Assembly: GCA_017614095.1 (NCBI GenBank)
Contig: JAGACN010000185.1
Location: forward strand, 1-5,036
Direction: 5' to 3'
Length of the DNA: 5,036 nucleotides
DNA from: Clostridia bacterium
GTDB lineage: Bacteria > Bacillota_A > Clostridia > Oscillospirales > CAG-382
Positions 1-5,036 of the stretch are shown here, piece after piece. The notes beneath the pieces were generated by a model, which was not told the DNA's origin, searched no databases, and worked only from the letters and a program-made list of their open reading frames with translations. Both the position numbers and the translations under genes were made by a program. Numbering within the stretch: the stretch's first letter is position 1; the number at the start of each line of letters is the position of its first letter.

Positions 1-21
1 GAAAGGATCAGTATCAGCAGT

Positions 22-47
22 TTGACGATTGTTTTCATATTTATAAT
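22..47 (+). promoter_or_regulatory. Candidate promoter in IS left end (TTGACG / TATAAT)
   Basis: A perfect -10 hexamer TATAAT lies at 42-47, with TTGACG at 22-27. The spacer is only 14 nt, shorter than the usual 16-18, so this -35 may be weak. In IS621 (IS110 family) the working promoter forms when the excised circle joins a -35 in the right end to a -10 in the left end. The TATAAT may therefore be the left half of such a junction promoter. Predicted transcription would begin near 53-55, inside the hairpin at 50-66. A second possible -10, of extended type (TG-G-TACACT, 110-118), would start RNA near 125. Confidence 0.35.
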
Positions 48-49
48 CC

Positions 50-66
50 GCCTTTCTGCGAAAGGC
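50..66 (+). other. Hairpin, 7-bp stem, loop TGC
   Basis: GCCTTTC (50-56) and GAAAGGC (60-66) pair perfectly around a TGC loop. The hairpin lies just downstream of TATAAT (42-47), so it could be the 5' stem-loop of a left-end transcript. There is no T-run after it, so it does not look like a terminator. Confidence 0.6.
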
Positions 67-119
67 ACCGACGAGGTTATGAAACGTGGGTGCTTTCGCT
101 TCAAAAATATGGTACACTA

Positions 120-156
120 TCCACGGGAAGATTCAGCATACTACAGAACCCGTGGA
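120..156 (+). other. Stem-loop, 8-bp stem with 21-nt loop
   Basis: TCCACGGG (120-127) pairs with CCCGTGGA (149-156), leaving a loop at 128-148. A strong G+C-rich stem closing a large open loop is the general shape of a bridge-RNA guide loop. The loop contains TTCAGCA (132-138) and CTACAG (141-146), which resemble words near the possible ends of the element (14-19 and 1694-1699). Confidence 0.55.
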
Positions 157-206
157 GGTGAGTGGTGGGGCTGAATAGCGGCAACCCCGCATGTTTATAT
201 GGTGTC

Positions 207-294
207 GGTCATCCTTAAAGGCATCAACGAATGGCGCAGAAAAGTAGCCCGTAAACTTATCTCTTCCAAATCGACTCGATTTTGCCGGATGACC
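207..294 (+). other. Possible long-range stem enclosing a 72-nt domain
   Basis: GGTCATCC (207-214) is the exact reverse complement of GGATGACC (287-294). The enclosed domain contains the hairpin AAATCG-ACT-CGATTT (268-282). An 8-bp match at this distance could arise by chance in a region of this size, so the inner hairpin is better supported than the outer stem. If real, this would be the largest loop domain of the candidate bridge RNA. Confidence 0.35.
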
Positions 295-307
295 AGTCCC
301 TGCTGAA

Positions 308-332
308 CTTCCTAATCCAATTTATTAGGAGG
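308..332 (+). promoter_or_regulatory. Hairpin sequestering the transposase ribosome binding site
   Basis: CTTCCTAAT (308-316) pairs with ATTAGGAGG (324-332) in a 9-bp stem (one G-U pair) with a 7-nt loop at 317-323. The 3' arm contains the whole Shine-Dalgarno AGGAGG (327-332) that serves the GTG start at 339, six bases downstream. When folded, the site would be hidden from ribosomes, so transposase translation would need melting of the stem. Hidden ribosome binding sites are a known way for insertion sequences to limit transposase, for example in transcripts that enter from outside. The pairing is seen directly; the regulatory effect is inferred. Confidence 0.6.
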
Positions 333-338
333 TACAAT

Positions 339-1598
339 GTGCCGTTTAAGATTTTTCGCAAGAATTGCTGTGGACTGGACGTTCACAAAACGTGGATCTA
401 TGCCTGCATAGGTATTACGGATCCAAATGGTCGTACAGAGTACAAGCAGGCTCGGTTCTCTTCTTTTACCCATGGCTTGCACGAATTGGCAGACTGGCTT
501 TCCAAATACGATTGCAAAGAGGTTTGCATGGAGTCCGCCGGAAAATACTGGGTTCCGGTCTTTAACGTACTGGAACAATCCTGTTGGGTAACGCTTGCTC
601 ATCCTAAATACACAAAACCTCAAAAGGGTAACAAGACCGACCGCAAAGACGCAAAATGGATCTGTGATTTGTTCATGTGCGATATGATCAAACCCAGTTT
701 CATTCCACCGCCTGACATTCGTCATCTTCGAGATTTGATGCGTTATCGAACAAAACTGACCAATATGCTCACCGGTGAGAAAAACCGTGCCTTGAACTGT
801 CTTACCGTTTCCAATCTAAAACTGGACGATGTGTTTTCCGACGTGTTTGGAAAATCCTCACGTTCCATCATCCGTTTCATTTTGGATCATCCCGGTGAAA
901 AGTTTGACGTGACGCCGTTCATTGATAAGCGCTGCAAACACCCTATTGAAGAGATACAGGCTGCCGTAGATGGAGCAATATCTCGCGAGCAAGCCACAAA
1001 ACTCAGAGAGTGTCTGCAACACATCGATGAGATTGGCGTGCACAAGCGAAATATTGAACACGAAATCTTGCGTTTAGCCGAACCGTACGCGTACGCGCTT
1101 AGTTTGATCAAGACCGTGCCTGGCCTTTCCAATGATCCCATGACTGCTGTTGCCATCATTTCCGAGATTGGTGTGGATATGTCTGTGTTTCAAACTTCCA
1201 AGCATCTGGTAGCTTGGGCGGGTTGTTGCCCTCGCAATGATCAGAGCAATTTGAAGGTGAAATCCACTCGCATCTCCCGTGCAGGATCTTACCTGAAACC
1301 CATTCTGGTTCAGATCGCCAACGCCGTCATCCGTTCTGATAATCATCCGGAATTCAAAGAACGCTACCGCAGATTAAAAGCTCGTCGCGGACACAAAAAA
1401 GCAATTATTGCTATCTGTAAGATGATCCTGACCGCTATCTGGAACATCCTTTCCAAACTTGAACCTTACAATCCTGCCGGCTATCTTACTGATAAGAATA
1501 CCAATCATTCTACCGTAATTACGAAATCTCAAGGTTTGGCGCTCCTTCGTCAACGAGGTTACATCTTCACTGACGAAGTCATCACGGAATCCGGCTAA
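339..1598 (+). CDS. IS110-family transposase (DEDD / bridge-RNA-guided recombinase)
   Basis: This is a complete 419-aa recombinase that excises the element as a circle and inserts it, guided by a bridge RNA. I chose GTG 339 because AGGAGG ends six bases upstream; an in-frame TTG at 282 lacks such a site and would translate through the upstream hairpins. The N-terminal RuvC-like DEDD domain has GLDVHK (Asp14), CMESAGKYW (Glu65) and KTDRKDAKW (Asp101, Asp104), spaced almost as in IS621. A mostly helical linker follows at ~125-250. The C-terminal Transposase_20 domain holds TVPGLSNDP (~259-267), WAGCCPRNDQSN with the likely catalytic Ser303, and ISRAGSYLKPILVQ (~312-325). A basic segment, YRRLKARRGHKKA, lies near 343-355. 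All catalytic residues are present and there is no frameshift, so the enzyme looks active. Codon use differs from the operon on its right, in line with horizontal transfer. Confidence 0.95.
   Translation: MPFKIFRKNCCGLDVHKTWIYACIGITDPNGRTEYKQARFSSFTHGLHELADWLSKYDCKEVCMESAGKYWVPVFNVLEQSCWVTLAHPKYTKPQKGNKTDRKDAKWICDLFMCDMIKPSFIPPPDIRHLRDLMRYRTKLTNMLTGEKNRALNCLTVSNLKLDDVFSDVFGKSSRSIIRFILDHPGEKFDVTPFIDKRCKHPIEEIQAAVDGAISREQATKLRECLQHIDEIGVHKRNIEHEILRLAEPYAYALSLIKTVPGLSNDPMTAVAIISEIGVDMSVFQTSKHLVAWAGCCPRNDQSNLKVKSTRISRAGSYLKPILVQIANAVIRSDNHPEFKERYRRLKARRGHKKAIIAICKMILTAIWNILSKLEPYNPAGYLTDKNTNHSTVITKSQGLALLRQRGYIFTDEVITESG
1545..1578 (+). repeat. 8-bp inverted repeat at the 3' end of the transposase gene
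   Basis: CTTCGTCA (1545-1552) and TGACGAAG (1571-1578) are perfect reverse complements with an 18-nt spacer. They fall in the last 20 codons of the transposase, which lie after the conserved domain and need not be strongly constrained. The repeat could fold in the mRNA or be a subterminal site for the recombinase; it may also be chance. Confidence 0.35.
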
Positions 1599-1738
1599 TC
1601 TTGATTTTCCTCCTGTTTTTGCCGCAGTTTATGCGGTTGCTTTCTTGCGCCCTTTTAGGATGTCCTCGGTTGCGTTTTTGTTTCAAACTTCTCCTACAGG
1701 TCTTGTATATATGAATACGATTCACGATCGGATAATCT
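1599..1738. other. Non-coding right end of the IS and intergenic spacer
   Basis: These 140 bases separate the stop codons of two convergent genes. They must contain the right end of the insertion sequence. Visible structure includes the hairpin CCGCA/TGCGG (1622-1636), the short palindrome AGGA-TG-TCCT (1657-1666), TGAAT-ACG-ATTCA (1712-1724) and several TTGxxT words (for example 1601-1606, 1637-1642, 1670-1675). Any of the latter could supply the -35 half of a circle-junction promoter. No gene or convincing terminator is seen. Confidence 0.6.
1621..1646 (+). terminator. Weak hairpin after the transposase, possible terminator
   Basis: CCGCA (1622-1626) pairs with TGCGG (1632-1636) around GTTTA, with a possible extra G-U pair (1621/1637). 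An interrupted pyrimidine run (TTGCTTTCTT, 1637-1646) follows. The 5-bp stem and broken T-run make it a poor intrinsic terminator; it may instead be a structural part of the right end. Confidence 0.25.
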
Positions 1739-3076
1739 TTACGGCCGGGCGGGCTTTTTTGTTTTTGTGTTCCGTTCGGTTTTTTTGCTTTGCGGGTACA
1801 AAATGCTGACCGCGCGCCGGGACGGATCGGGCGTCATGGTCGTCTGCAGAACGGAGAACGCTTCTTCCCGGCTCATCGTCATCACCTGCTCCAGCGCGTC
1901 CAGGATATTCCGGCCCTGCGCCCAGCTGTCCGAAACGGCGAGCGCGGTATCTTCGGTGGAATCCAGCGGGAACAGCGCGTTCGCGTAGACGGTCCGTTTG
2001 GCCTGTTCGAACTCGTCGGGTCCGAAATACGTCGCGGCCCGTTTTTCCAGTTCGCGATACAGTTCGGCCAGGAACCGGTCGGGCTCGTCGCAAACGGCGT
2101 CGATCTCAGTGAACGCGCATCCGTCTTCGAGGGAGAAGTAGGCACCGAACCGGTCTCCGATGACGCCTTCCTCGTACAGACGGTTGAAGAAATCGCCGGA
2201 CCGGCCGAACAAAAGCTCCAAATTGATCTCGTTTGCCGCAAGGATCCGCATGCATGCGGACGGATCGGCCGGGCAGACCGCCTTCAGACAGACGGCCACC
2301 ATCGGCTGCGCGATGTCCGCTTCCGCTTCCACCCGCTCCGTACAGACATTTTCCGGTTCGTCGGGCAGGACGCGGACCGCCGTAAAGGGCGGCGCCTCGT
2401 CAGGCAGGCATTCGTCGCAGATGCGATCCAGTTCGTCCGGATCCAGATTGCCGCAGACGGAAAGCAGCATATTGCGCGGGTTGTAGAACGTACGGACGCA
2501 GTCGTAGAGCATTTCCGGGGTGATCTGCGTGATGGTCTCGCGCGTTCCGAGGACGCTCTTGCGGACCGGATGGAGCGCATAGGCGGCATTCATCAGGTTG
2601 CGGGAGATCCGCGTGCCCGGATGGTCTTCGTGCATATCGATCTCTTCGCCGATGATGTCCAGCTCTTTTTGAACGTTCTCTTCCGTGAAATACGGGTGCG
2701 TCACACAGTTCAGCAGGATACGCAGATTGTCTTCGAACGAGTCCGTGCAGGAAAACAGATAGGACGTATGTCCGCGCGTGGTGAAGGCGTTGGCGTAGGC
2801 GCCGGTTTCCGCATACAGTTCGAAGACGTCGGTCCCGTCTTCCGATTCGAACATCTTGTGTTCCAGAAAATGCGCGACGCCGTCCGGGAGTTCCCGGATA
2901 TCTCCGCCGGGATACCGGCGGAAGGATCCGTCGTCCGATCCGAACCGGACGGTGAGCACGGCAAACGCGGAGGAGCGCGCCTTCTGCGAGAGACAGACGG
3001 TCAGTCCGCTCTTATGCGTCCAGGTCAGCAGTTCCTCGTCGACGGCATCCAGCCGTTTCTTGATGCATTCACTCAT
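1739..3076 (-). CDS. ymfH: M16-family zinc peptidase YmfH/YfmH (active subunit)
   Basis: This complete 445-aa protein matches the M16 peptidase YmfH of Bacillus; databases often call it an EF-P 5-aminopentanol modification-associated protein (YfmH). The N-terminal domain has the inverted zinc motif HFLEH (His69, Glu72, His73), and the third ligand is probably Glu144 or Glu145 in IIGEEID. The motif is therefore complete. The C-terminal M16 domain includes GRSGDFFNRLYEEG (~291-304). There is no signal peptide or membrane segment, so it is cytoplasmic. ATG 3076 overlaps the end of ymfF as ATGAGTGA, with GGAGG at 3086-3090. It probably pairs with the inactive YmfF, as in other heterodimeric M16 enzymes (AlbE/AlbF, mitochondrial MPP). 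The natural substrate is not known to me, and the EF-P link is by association only. The Lys-rich tail after ~residue 430 looks unconserved and may reflect a changed gene end. Confidence 0.9.
   Translation of the reverse strand: MSECIKKRLDAVDEELLTWTHKSGLTVCLSQKARSSAFAVLTVRFGSDDGSFRRYPGGDIRELPDGVAHFLEHKMFESEDGTDVFELYAETGAYANAFTTRGHTSYLFSCTDSFEDNLRILLNCVTHPYFTEENVQKELDIIGEEIDMHEDHPGTRISRNLMNAAYALHPVRKSVLGTRETITQITPEMLYDCVRTFYNPRNMLLSVCGNLDPDELDRICDECLPDEAPPFTAVRVLPDEPENVCTERVEAEADIAQPMVAVCLKAVCPADPSACMRILAANEINLELLFGRSGDFFNRLYEEGVIGDRFGAYFSLEDGCAFTEIDAVCDEPDRFLAELYRELEKRAATYFGPDEFEQAKRTVYANALFPLDSTEDTALAVSDSWAQGRNILDALEQVMTMSREEAFSVLQTTMTPDPSRRAVSILYPQSKKTERNTKTKKPARP
1743..1760. other. Terminator-like half-site inside the ymfH 3' end
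   Basis: On the + strand a G+C-rich arm ending GGGCGGGC (1747-1754) is followed by six T's (1755-1760). On the - strand this reads A6-GCCCGCCC, the usual first half of a two-way intrinsic terminator. The complementary arm is not found nearby on either side. The segment is translated as the last codons of ymfH (KKPARP), which is unusual for a terminator. Confidence 0.3.
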
Positions 3077-4355
3077 GGCTCCGGCCCTCCAGCAGATAGA
3101 ACGTGTCCGGGATCATGCGGCGTGCCGCCTGCACGACCTCGTCCGGCCGGATCTCCTCGGCGATGCGGATGCGTTCCTCGATCGAATAGAACTCGCCCCG
3201 CATGGCGTTCCGCAGATGGATGGTTCCGTACGTGGCGGGGCTGTCCGCCGCCTCGCGAATGCCGCGAATGAGCGTCTTTTTGCTGCGGTCGAGTTCCTCT
3301 TCCGTGAAGCGGCCGTCCGCGAGTTCCGCGCGTTCCGCTTCCACGGAGCGGATCAGCCGGTCGGCCTGCTCGGTACGGGTGCCGCCGGCGACGAAATAGA
3401 CGCCCTTGTGCAGATTCGGCAGTCCCGAGCAGTCGTAGCAGAGGCCCTGCTGTTCGCGCACGCGGGTGAACAGCCTGCTGACGGACGAGCCGCCGAACAG
3501 ATCATGGAAAAGCAGGAAGGCGGTGCGCTGCCGGATGTTCTCCATACCGGCGATCCGGTAGCCCATCACGAGTTTGCACTGGTTGACGTCCGCTTGTTCA
3601 CGGATGGTCTTCACCTCCGAGGGAAGGACGGGCGCCGAAGCGGTCAGACGGAAATCGCCGCGCGGCGGCAGGGGAAATCCGCTCAGCAGGGAAGCGACTT
3701 CCGAAGCCGTCTTGCGTCCGGCGTAGACGATGCCGACGGGCGCTTCTTCCAGCAGATGACGGTATGCGTCCATCAGCCGTTCGGGCGTGATCTGCGCGAC
3801 CATGTCCGCCGTCGTCCGGGCGGGCACCGAGAAGGGCTCGTTCCCGCACATGTGCAGGATGCAGCGCAGTCGTGCGAGGCGGTCCTTGTCGTTGATCCGG
3901 GAGAGGATCAGGTCGGAGAGGTTCTTCTTTTCGCGTTCCACGTAGTCCGGCCGGAAATAGCCGTTCGCCAGCAGCGGCCGGAACAGCACTTCCTTCAGCA
4001 GCTCGATGCCTTCCATCAGCAGCGGGCGTCCTTCCAGCGTGAACGCGTCCTCTATGCAGGAGATGTCGAACGTGATCATCTGCATCTCTCCGAGATAGGT
4101 GGACGTGATGTTCAGTCCCAGCGAGTAGAGTTCGTCCTGCGCGCGGTTGAGATCCTGCATGGTCGGGTAGCGTTCGCAGCCGCACGAGAGCACGTCTGTG
4201 AGCAGCGAATAGACGCAGCCGGTCTCGAGACGAAGCGGCACGGCGAACTGGAGGATCAGAGAGGCGGTCTTGAACTGGCCCGTCTGCACCGCGTGCAGCC
4301 GGATGCCGGGCTTGATCTCAACGGCCTGATAGGTAAAATCTTGTTTCGTTCTCAT
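3069..4355 (-). CDS. ymfF: M16-family peptidase-like protein YmfF/YfmF (inactive subunit)
   Basis: This complete 428-aa protein has the two-domain M16 fold and matches YmfF of Bacillus (YfmF in many annotations). Where active members carry HxxEH it reads LLTDVLSCGCERYPT (~51-65), so no zinc site is present and it cannot be a peptidase alone. The C-terminal domain keeps the Arg/Tyr region RLFTRVREQQGLCYDCSG (~294-311), which in this superfamily helps bind substrate. It is expected to form a cytoplasmic heterodimer with YmfH, encoded immediately downstream with an 8-bp overlap. The start at 4355 has AGAGGA (4360-4365) four bases upstream and gives the N-terminus expected before IKPGIRLHAVQTGQFKT. 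It overlaps the nagA end by 38 bp, which implies translational coupling. The role in EF-P modification is a database association, not shown by sequence. Confidence 0.9.
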   Translation of the reverse strand: MRTKQDFTYQAVEIKPGIRLHAVQTGQFKTASLILQFAVPLRLETGCVYSLLTDVLSCGCERYPTMQDLNRAQDELYSLGLNITSTYLGEMQMITFDISCIEDAFTLEGRPLLMEGIELLKEVLFRPLLANGYFRPDYVEREKKNLSDLILSRINDKDRLARLRCILHMCGNEPFSVPARTTADMVAQITPERLMDAYRHLLEEAPVGIVYAGRKTASEVASLLSGFPLPPRGDFRLTASAPVLPSEVKTIREQADVNQCKLVMGYRIAGMENIRQRTAFLLFHDLFGGSSVSRLFTRVREQQGLCYDCSGLPNLHKGVYFVAGGTRTEQADRLIRSVEAERAELADGRFTEEELDRSKKTLIRGIREAADSPATYGTIHLRNAMRGEFYSIEERIRIAEEIRPDEVVQAARRMIPDTFYLLEGRSHE

Positions 4356-5036
4356 CGGTTCCTCTTTGGTAAATGATTGCTCCTTCGGAGACGGTCGCCT
4401 CCATCCGGATGCCGCCGTCGAACACGGCCAGATCCGCGCGCATCCCCGGGCGCAGGGAGCCCCGTTTCCGGATGCCGAACAGGCGCGCGGGCGTCAGCGT
4501 CATCATCCGGACCGCGTCCGTGAGCGGAGCGCCGGCCAGTTCGACCATATTCCGGACAAGCCGGTCCGCGGTCGCGACCGATCCCGCAAACGCTTTGCGG
4601 TCGGGCATTTTCGCGACGCCGTCCTCGATCCAGCATTCCTGCCCGCTGGACAGGGAGCCCAGGATGGTCCGGCCTTCCGTTTGTCCGGCTCCGCGCATGG
4701 CGTCCGTGATCAGGACGGTCTTTGCCGGGCCTTTGGAGCGGTAGACCAGCTGCAGGAGCGAGTCCGGCAGATGTTTGCCGTCCGCGATGATCTCGACCGT
4801 CAGCTTGTCGAACAGATAACCCGCTTCGACGAGTCCCGGGATGCGGTAGCCGTCCTTCCGGGTAATGGTGCTCATGCCGCTGTAAAAATGCGTCAGGTGC
4901 GTATAGCCGTGGTCCATGGCTTCTCTTGCCTGTTCCAGCGTGGCGTCCGAGTGCCCCATGGACACGCGGATGCCGGCGGCTCTCAGCGCGTCGCCCAGTT
5001 CGAGCGCGCCCGGCAGTTCCGGCGCGACCGTCCAGC
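4318..5036 (-). CDS. nagA: N-acetylglucosamine-6-phosphate deacetylase NagA, C-terminal 238 residues (5' end outside window)
   Basis: The frame is open from the window edge to the TGA at 4318-4320; about 140 N-terminal residues, with the first metal ligands, are missing. NagA hydrolyses GlcNAc-6-phosphate to glucosamine-6-phosphate and acetate in amino-sugar and cell-wall recycling. Visible amidohydrolase signatures, numbered from the first full codon, are TVAPELPGALEL (~2-13), GHSDAT (His28, metal or substrate ligand), THFYSGMS (His49), IADGKHLP (His88), the catalytic Asp111 in LITDAMRGAG, and the closing PGMRADLAVFDG of the beta-sandwich domain. Most NagA proteins read THLFNAM at the second site, so this is a divergent clostridial-type member. 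An in-frame GTG at 4963-4965 is internal, not the start. The last 12 codons overlap ymfF. Family certainty is high; GlcNAc-6-P as the exact substrate is inferred. Confidence 0.9.
   Translation of the reverse strand, partial: WTVAPELPGALELGDALRAAGIRVSMGHSDATLEQAREAMDHGYTHLTHFYSGMSTITRKDGYRIPGLVEAGYLFDKLTVEIIADGKHLPDSLLQLVYRSKGPAKTVLITDAMRGAGQTEGRTILGSLSSGQECWIEDGVAKMPDRKAFAGSVATADRLVRNMVELAGAPLTDAVRMMTLTPARLFGIRKRGSLRPGMRADLAVFDGGIRMEATVSEGAIIYQRGTDENETRFYLSGR

Larger units (their letters stand above)
50..300 (+). ncRNA. Candidate IS110 bridge RNA in left end (approximate limits)
   Basis: This stretch has no credible reading frame but is dense in inverted repeats on the transposase strand. 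GCCTTTC/GAAAGGC (50-56/60-66) forms a 7-bp stem with a 3-nt loop. TCCACGGG/CCCGTGGA (120-127/149-156) forms an 8-bp stem with a 21-nt loop. GTGGGG/CCCCGC (165-170/185-190, one G-U) has a 14-nt loop. GGTCATCC/GGATGACC (207-214/287-294) could enclose a 72-nt domain, inside which AAATCG/CGATTT (268-273/277-282) forms a hairpin. Known bridge RNAs have a 5' stem-loop, then a target-binding and a donor-binding loop; two large-loop stems after a 5' hairpin fit that plan in outline. If RNA starts near 54 it would be ~240 nt; if near 125, about 175 nt, close to the IS621 RNA. Assigning individual loops to target or donor is not possible from one copy. Confidence 0.45.
1..1738 (+). mobile_element. IS110-family insertion sequence (ends unresolved)
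   Basis: An intact IS110-type transposase gene is flanked by a long structured non-coding left end and a short (at most ~140 nt) right end. A long left and short right non-coding end is the layout of the IS110 subgroup, in which the bridge RNA lies upstream of the transposase; the IS1111 subgroup has it downstream. The element is A+T-richer than the neighbouring operon. IS110 elements usually have no terminal inverted repeats and often make no target duplication, and none is visible here, so the coordinates are outer limits only. The true left end may lie anywhere from before base 1 to about base 110, and the right end between about 1610 and 1738. Family assignment is firm; the ends are inference. 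Confidence 0.75.

Noticed and set aside
282..338. TTG at 282 as transposase start, adding 19 residues
   Set aside because: There is no ribosome binding site before it, the extra residues precede the normal family N-terminus, and GTG 339 has AGGAGG at ideal spacing.
1..338. CRISPR array or tRNA gene in the left non-coding end
   Set aside because: There are no regularly spaced repeats and no cloverleaf; the repeats present are isolated hairpins.
337..411. Programmed frameshift from the ATG frame into the transposase
   Set aside because: There is no proper slippery heptamer; A-TTT-TTC is only a partial match, and the GTG start makes a shift unnecessary.
312..725. Minus-strand open frame of 137 codons inside the IS
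   Set aside because: It is antisense to the conserved DEDD domain, with no ribosome binding site or domain.
1084..1095. 12-base palindrome CGTACGCGTACG
   Set aside because: It lies in the transposase coding sequence and simply encodes a Pro-Tyr-Ala-Tyr-Ala stretch; nothing suggests a site.
1790..3271. Long + strand open frame (493 codons) opposite ymfH
   Set aside because: It lies antisense to a clearly conserved peptidase gene, is rich in Arg, Gly and Phe/Val repeats typical of G+C-rich antisense frames, and shows no recognisable domain.
2856..4376. Long + strand open frame (506 codons) opposite ymfF
   Set aside because: It is an antisense shadow of ymfF caused by biased third positions; its composition is unlike a folded protein and it has no family match I recognise.

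Overview
The window holds two unrelated blocks. Positions 1 to about 1738 carry an IS110-family insertion sequence on the + strand: a long structured non-coding left end, a complete transposase gene (339-1598) and a short right end. Positions 1739-5036 carry the 3' part of a chromosomal operon on the - strand: nagA (5' end outside the window), then a pair of M16-type peptidase genes, ymfF and ymfH. The two blocks converge, and I see no convincing terminator between them.

The host is most likely a G+C-rich member of the Clostridia, perhaps a gut lineage. This is inferred from the ymfF/ymfH pair (typical of Firmicutes), the clostridial look of NagA, the GGAGG-type ribosome binding sites and the G/C-ending codons of the operon. 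The insertion sequence is visibly more A+T-rich and uses different codons, as expected of recently acquired DNA.

The insertion sequence is the most interesting part. IS110 enzymes are RuvC-like DEDD recombinases guided by a structured 'bridge RNA'. In the IS110 subgroup this RNA is encoded in the left non-coding end. Here about 290-340 nt of left end contain several clear hairpins: 50-66, 120-156, 165-190, 268-282, and a possible long-range stem 207-214/287-294. This is a good candidate bridge RNA. A further hairpin (308-332) buries the whole AGGAGG ribosome binding site of the transposase, which suggests that translation is kept low. The exact ends of the element cannot be fixed from this window.

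In the operon, NagA removes acetyl from GlcNAc-6-phosphate in the cytoplasm. YmfF lacks the zinc motif and YmfH has it, so they probably form a heterodimer with one active and one inactive subunit. The genes are tightly coupled: nagA and ymfF overlap by 38 bp, ymfF and ymfH by 8 bp. The last ~16 codons of ymfH run through a sequence that looks like half of an intrinsic terminator, so the nearby insertion may have changed the end of this gene.
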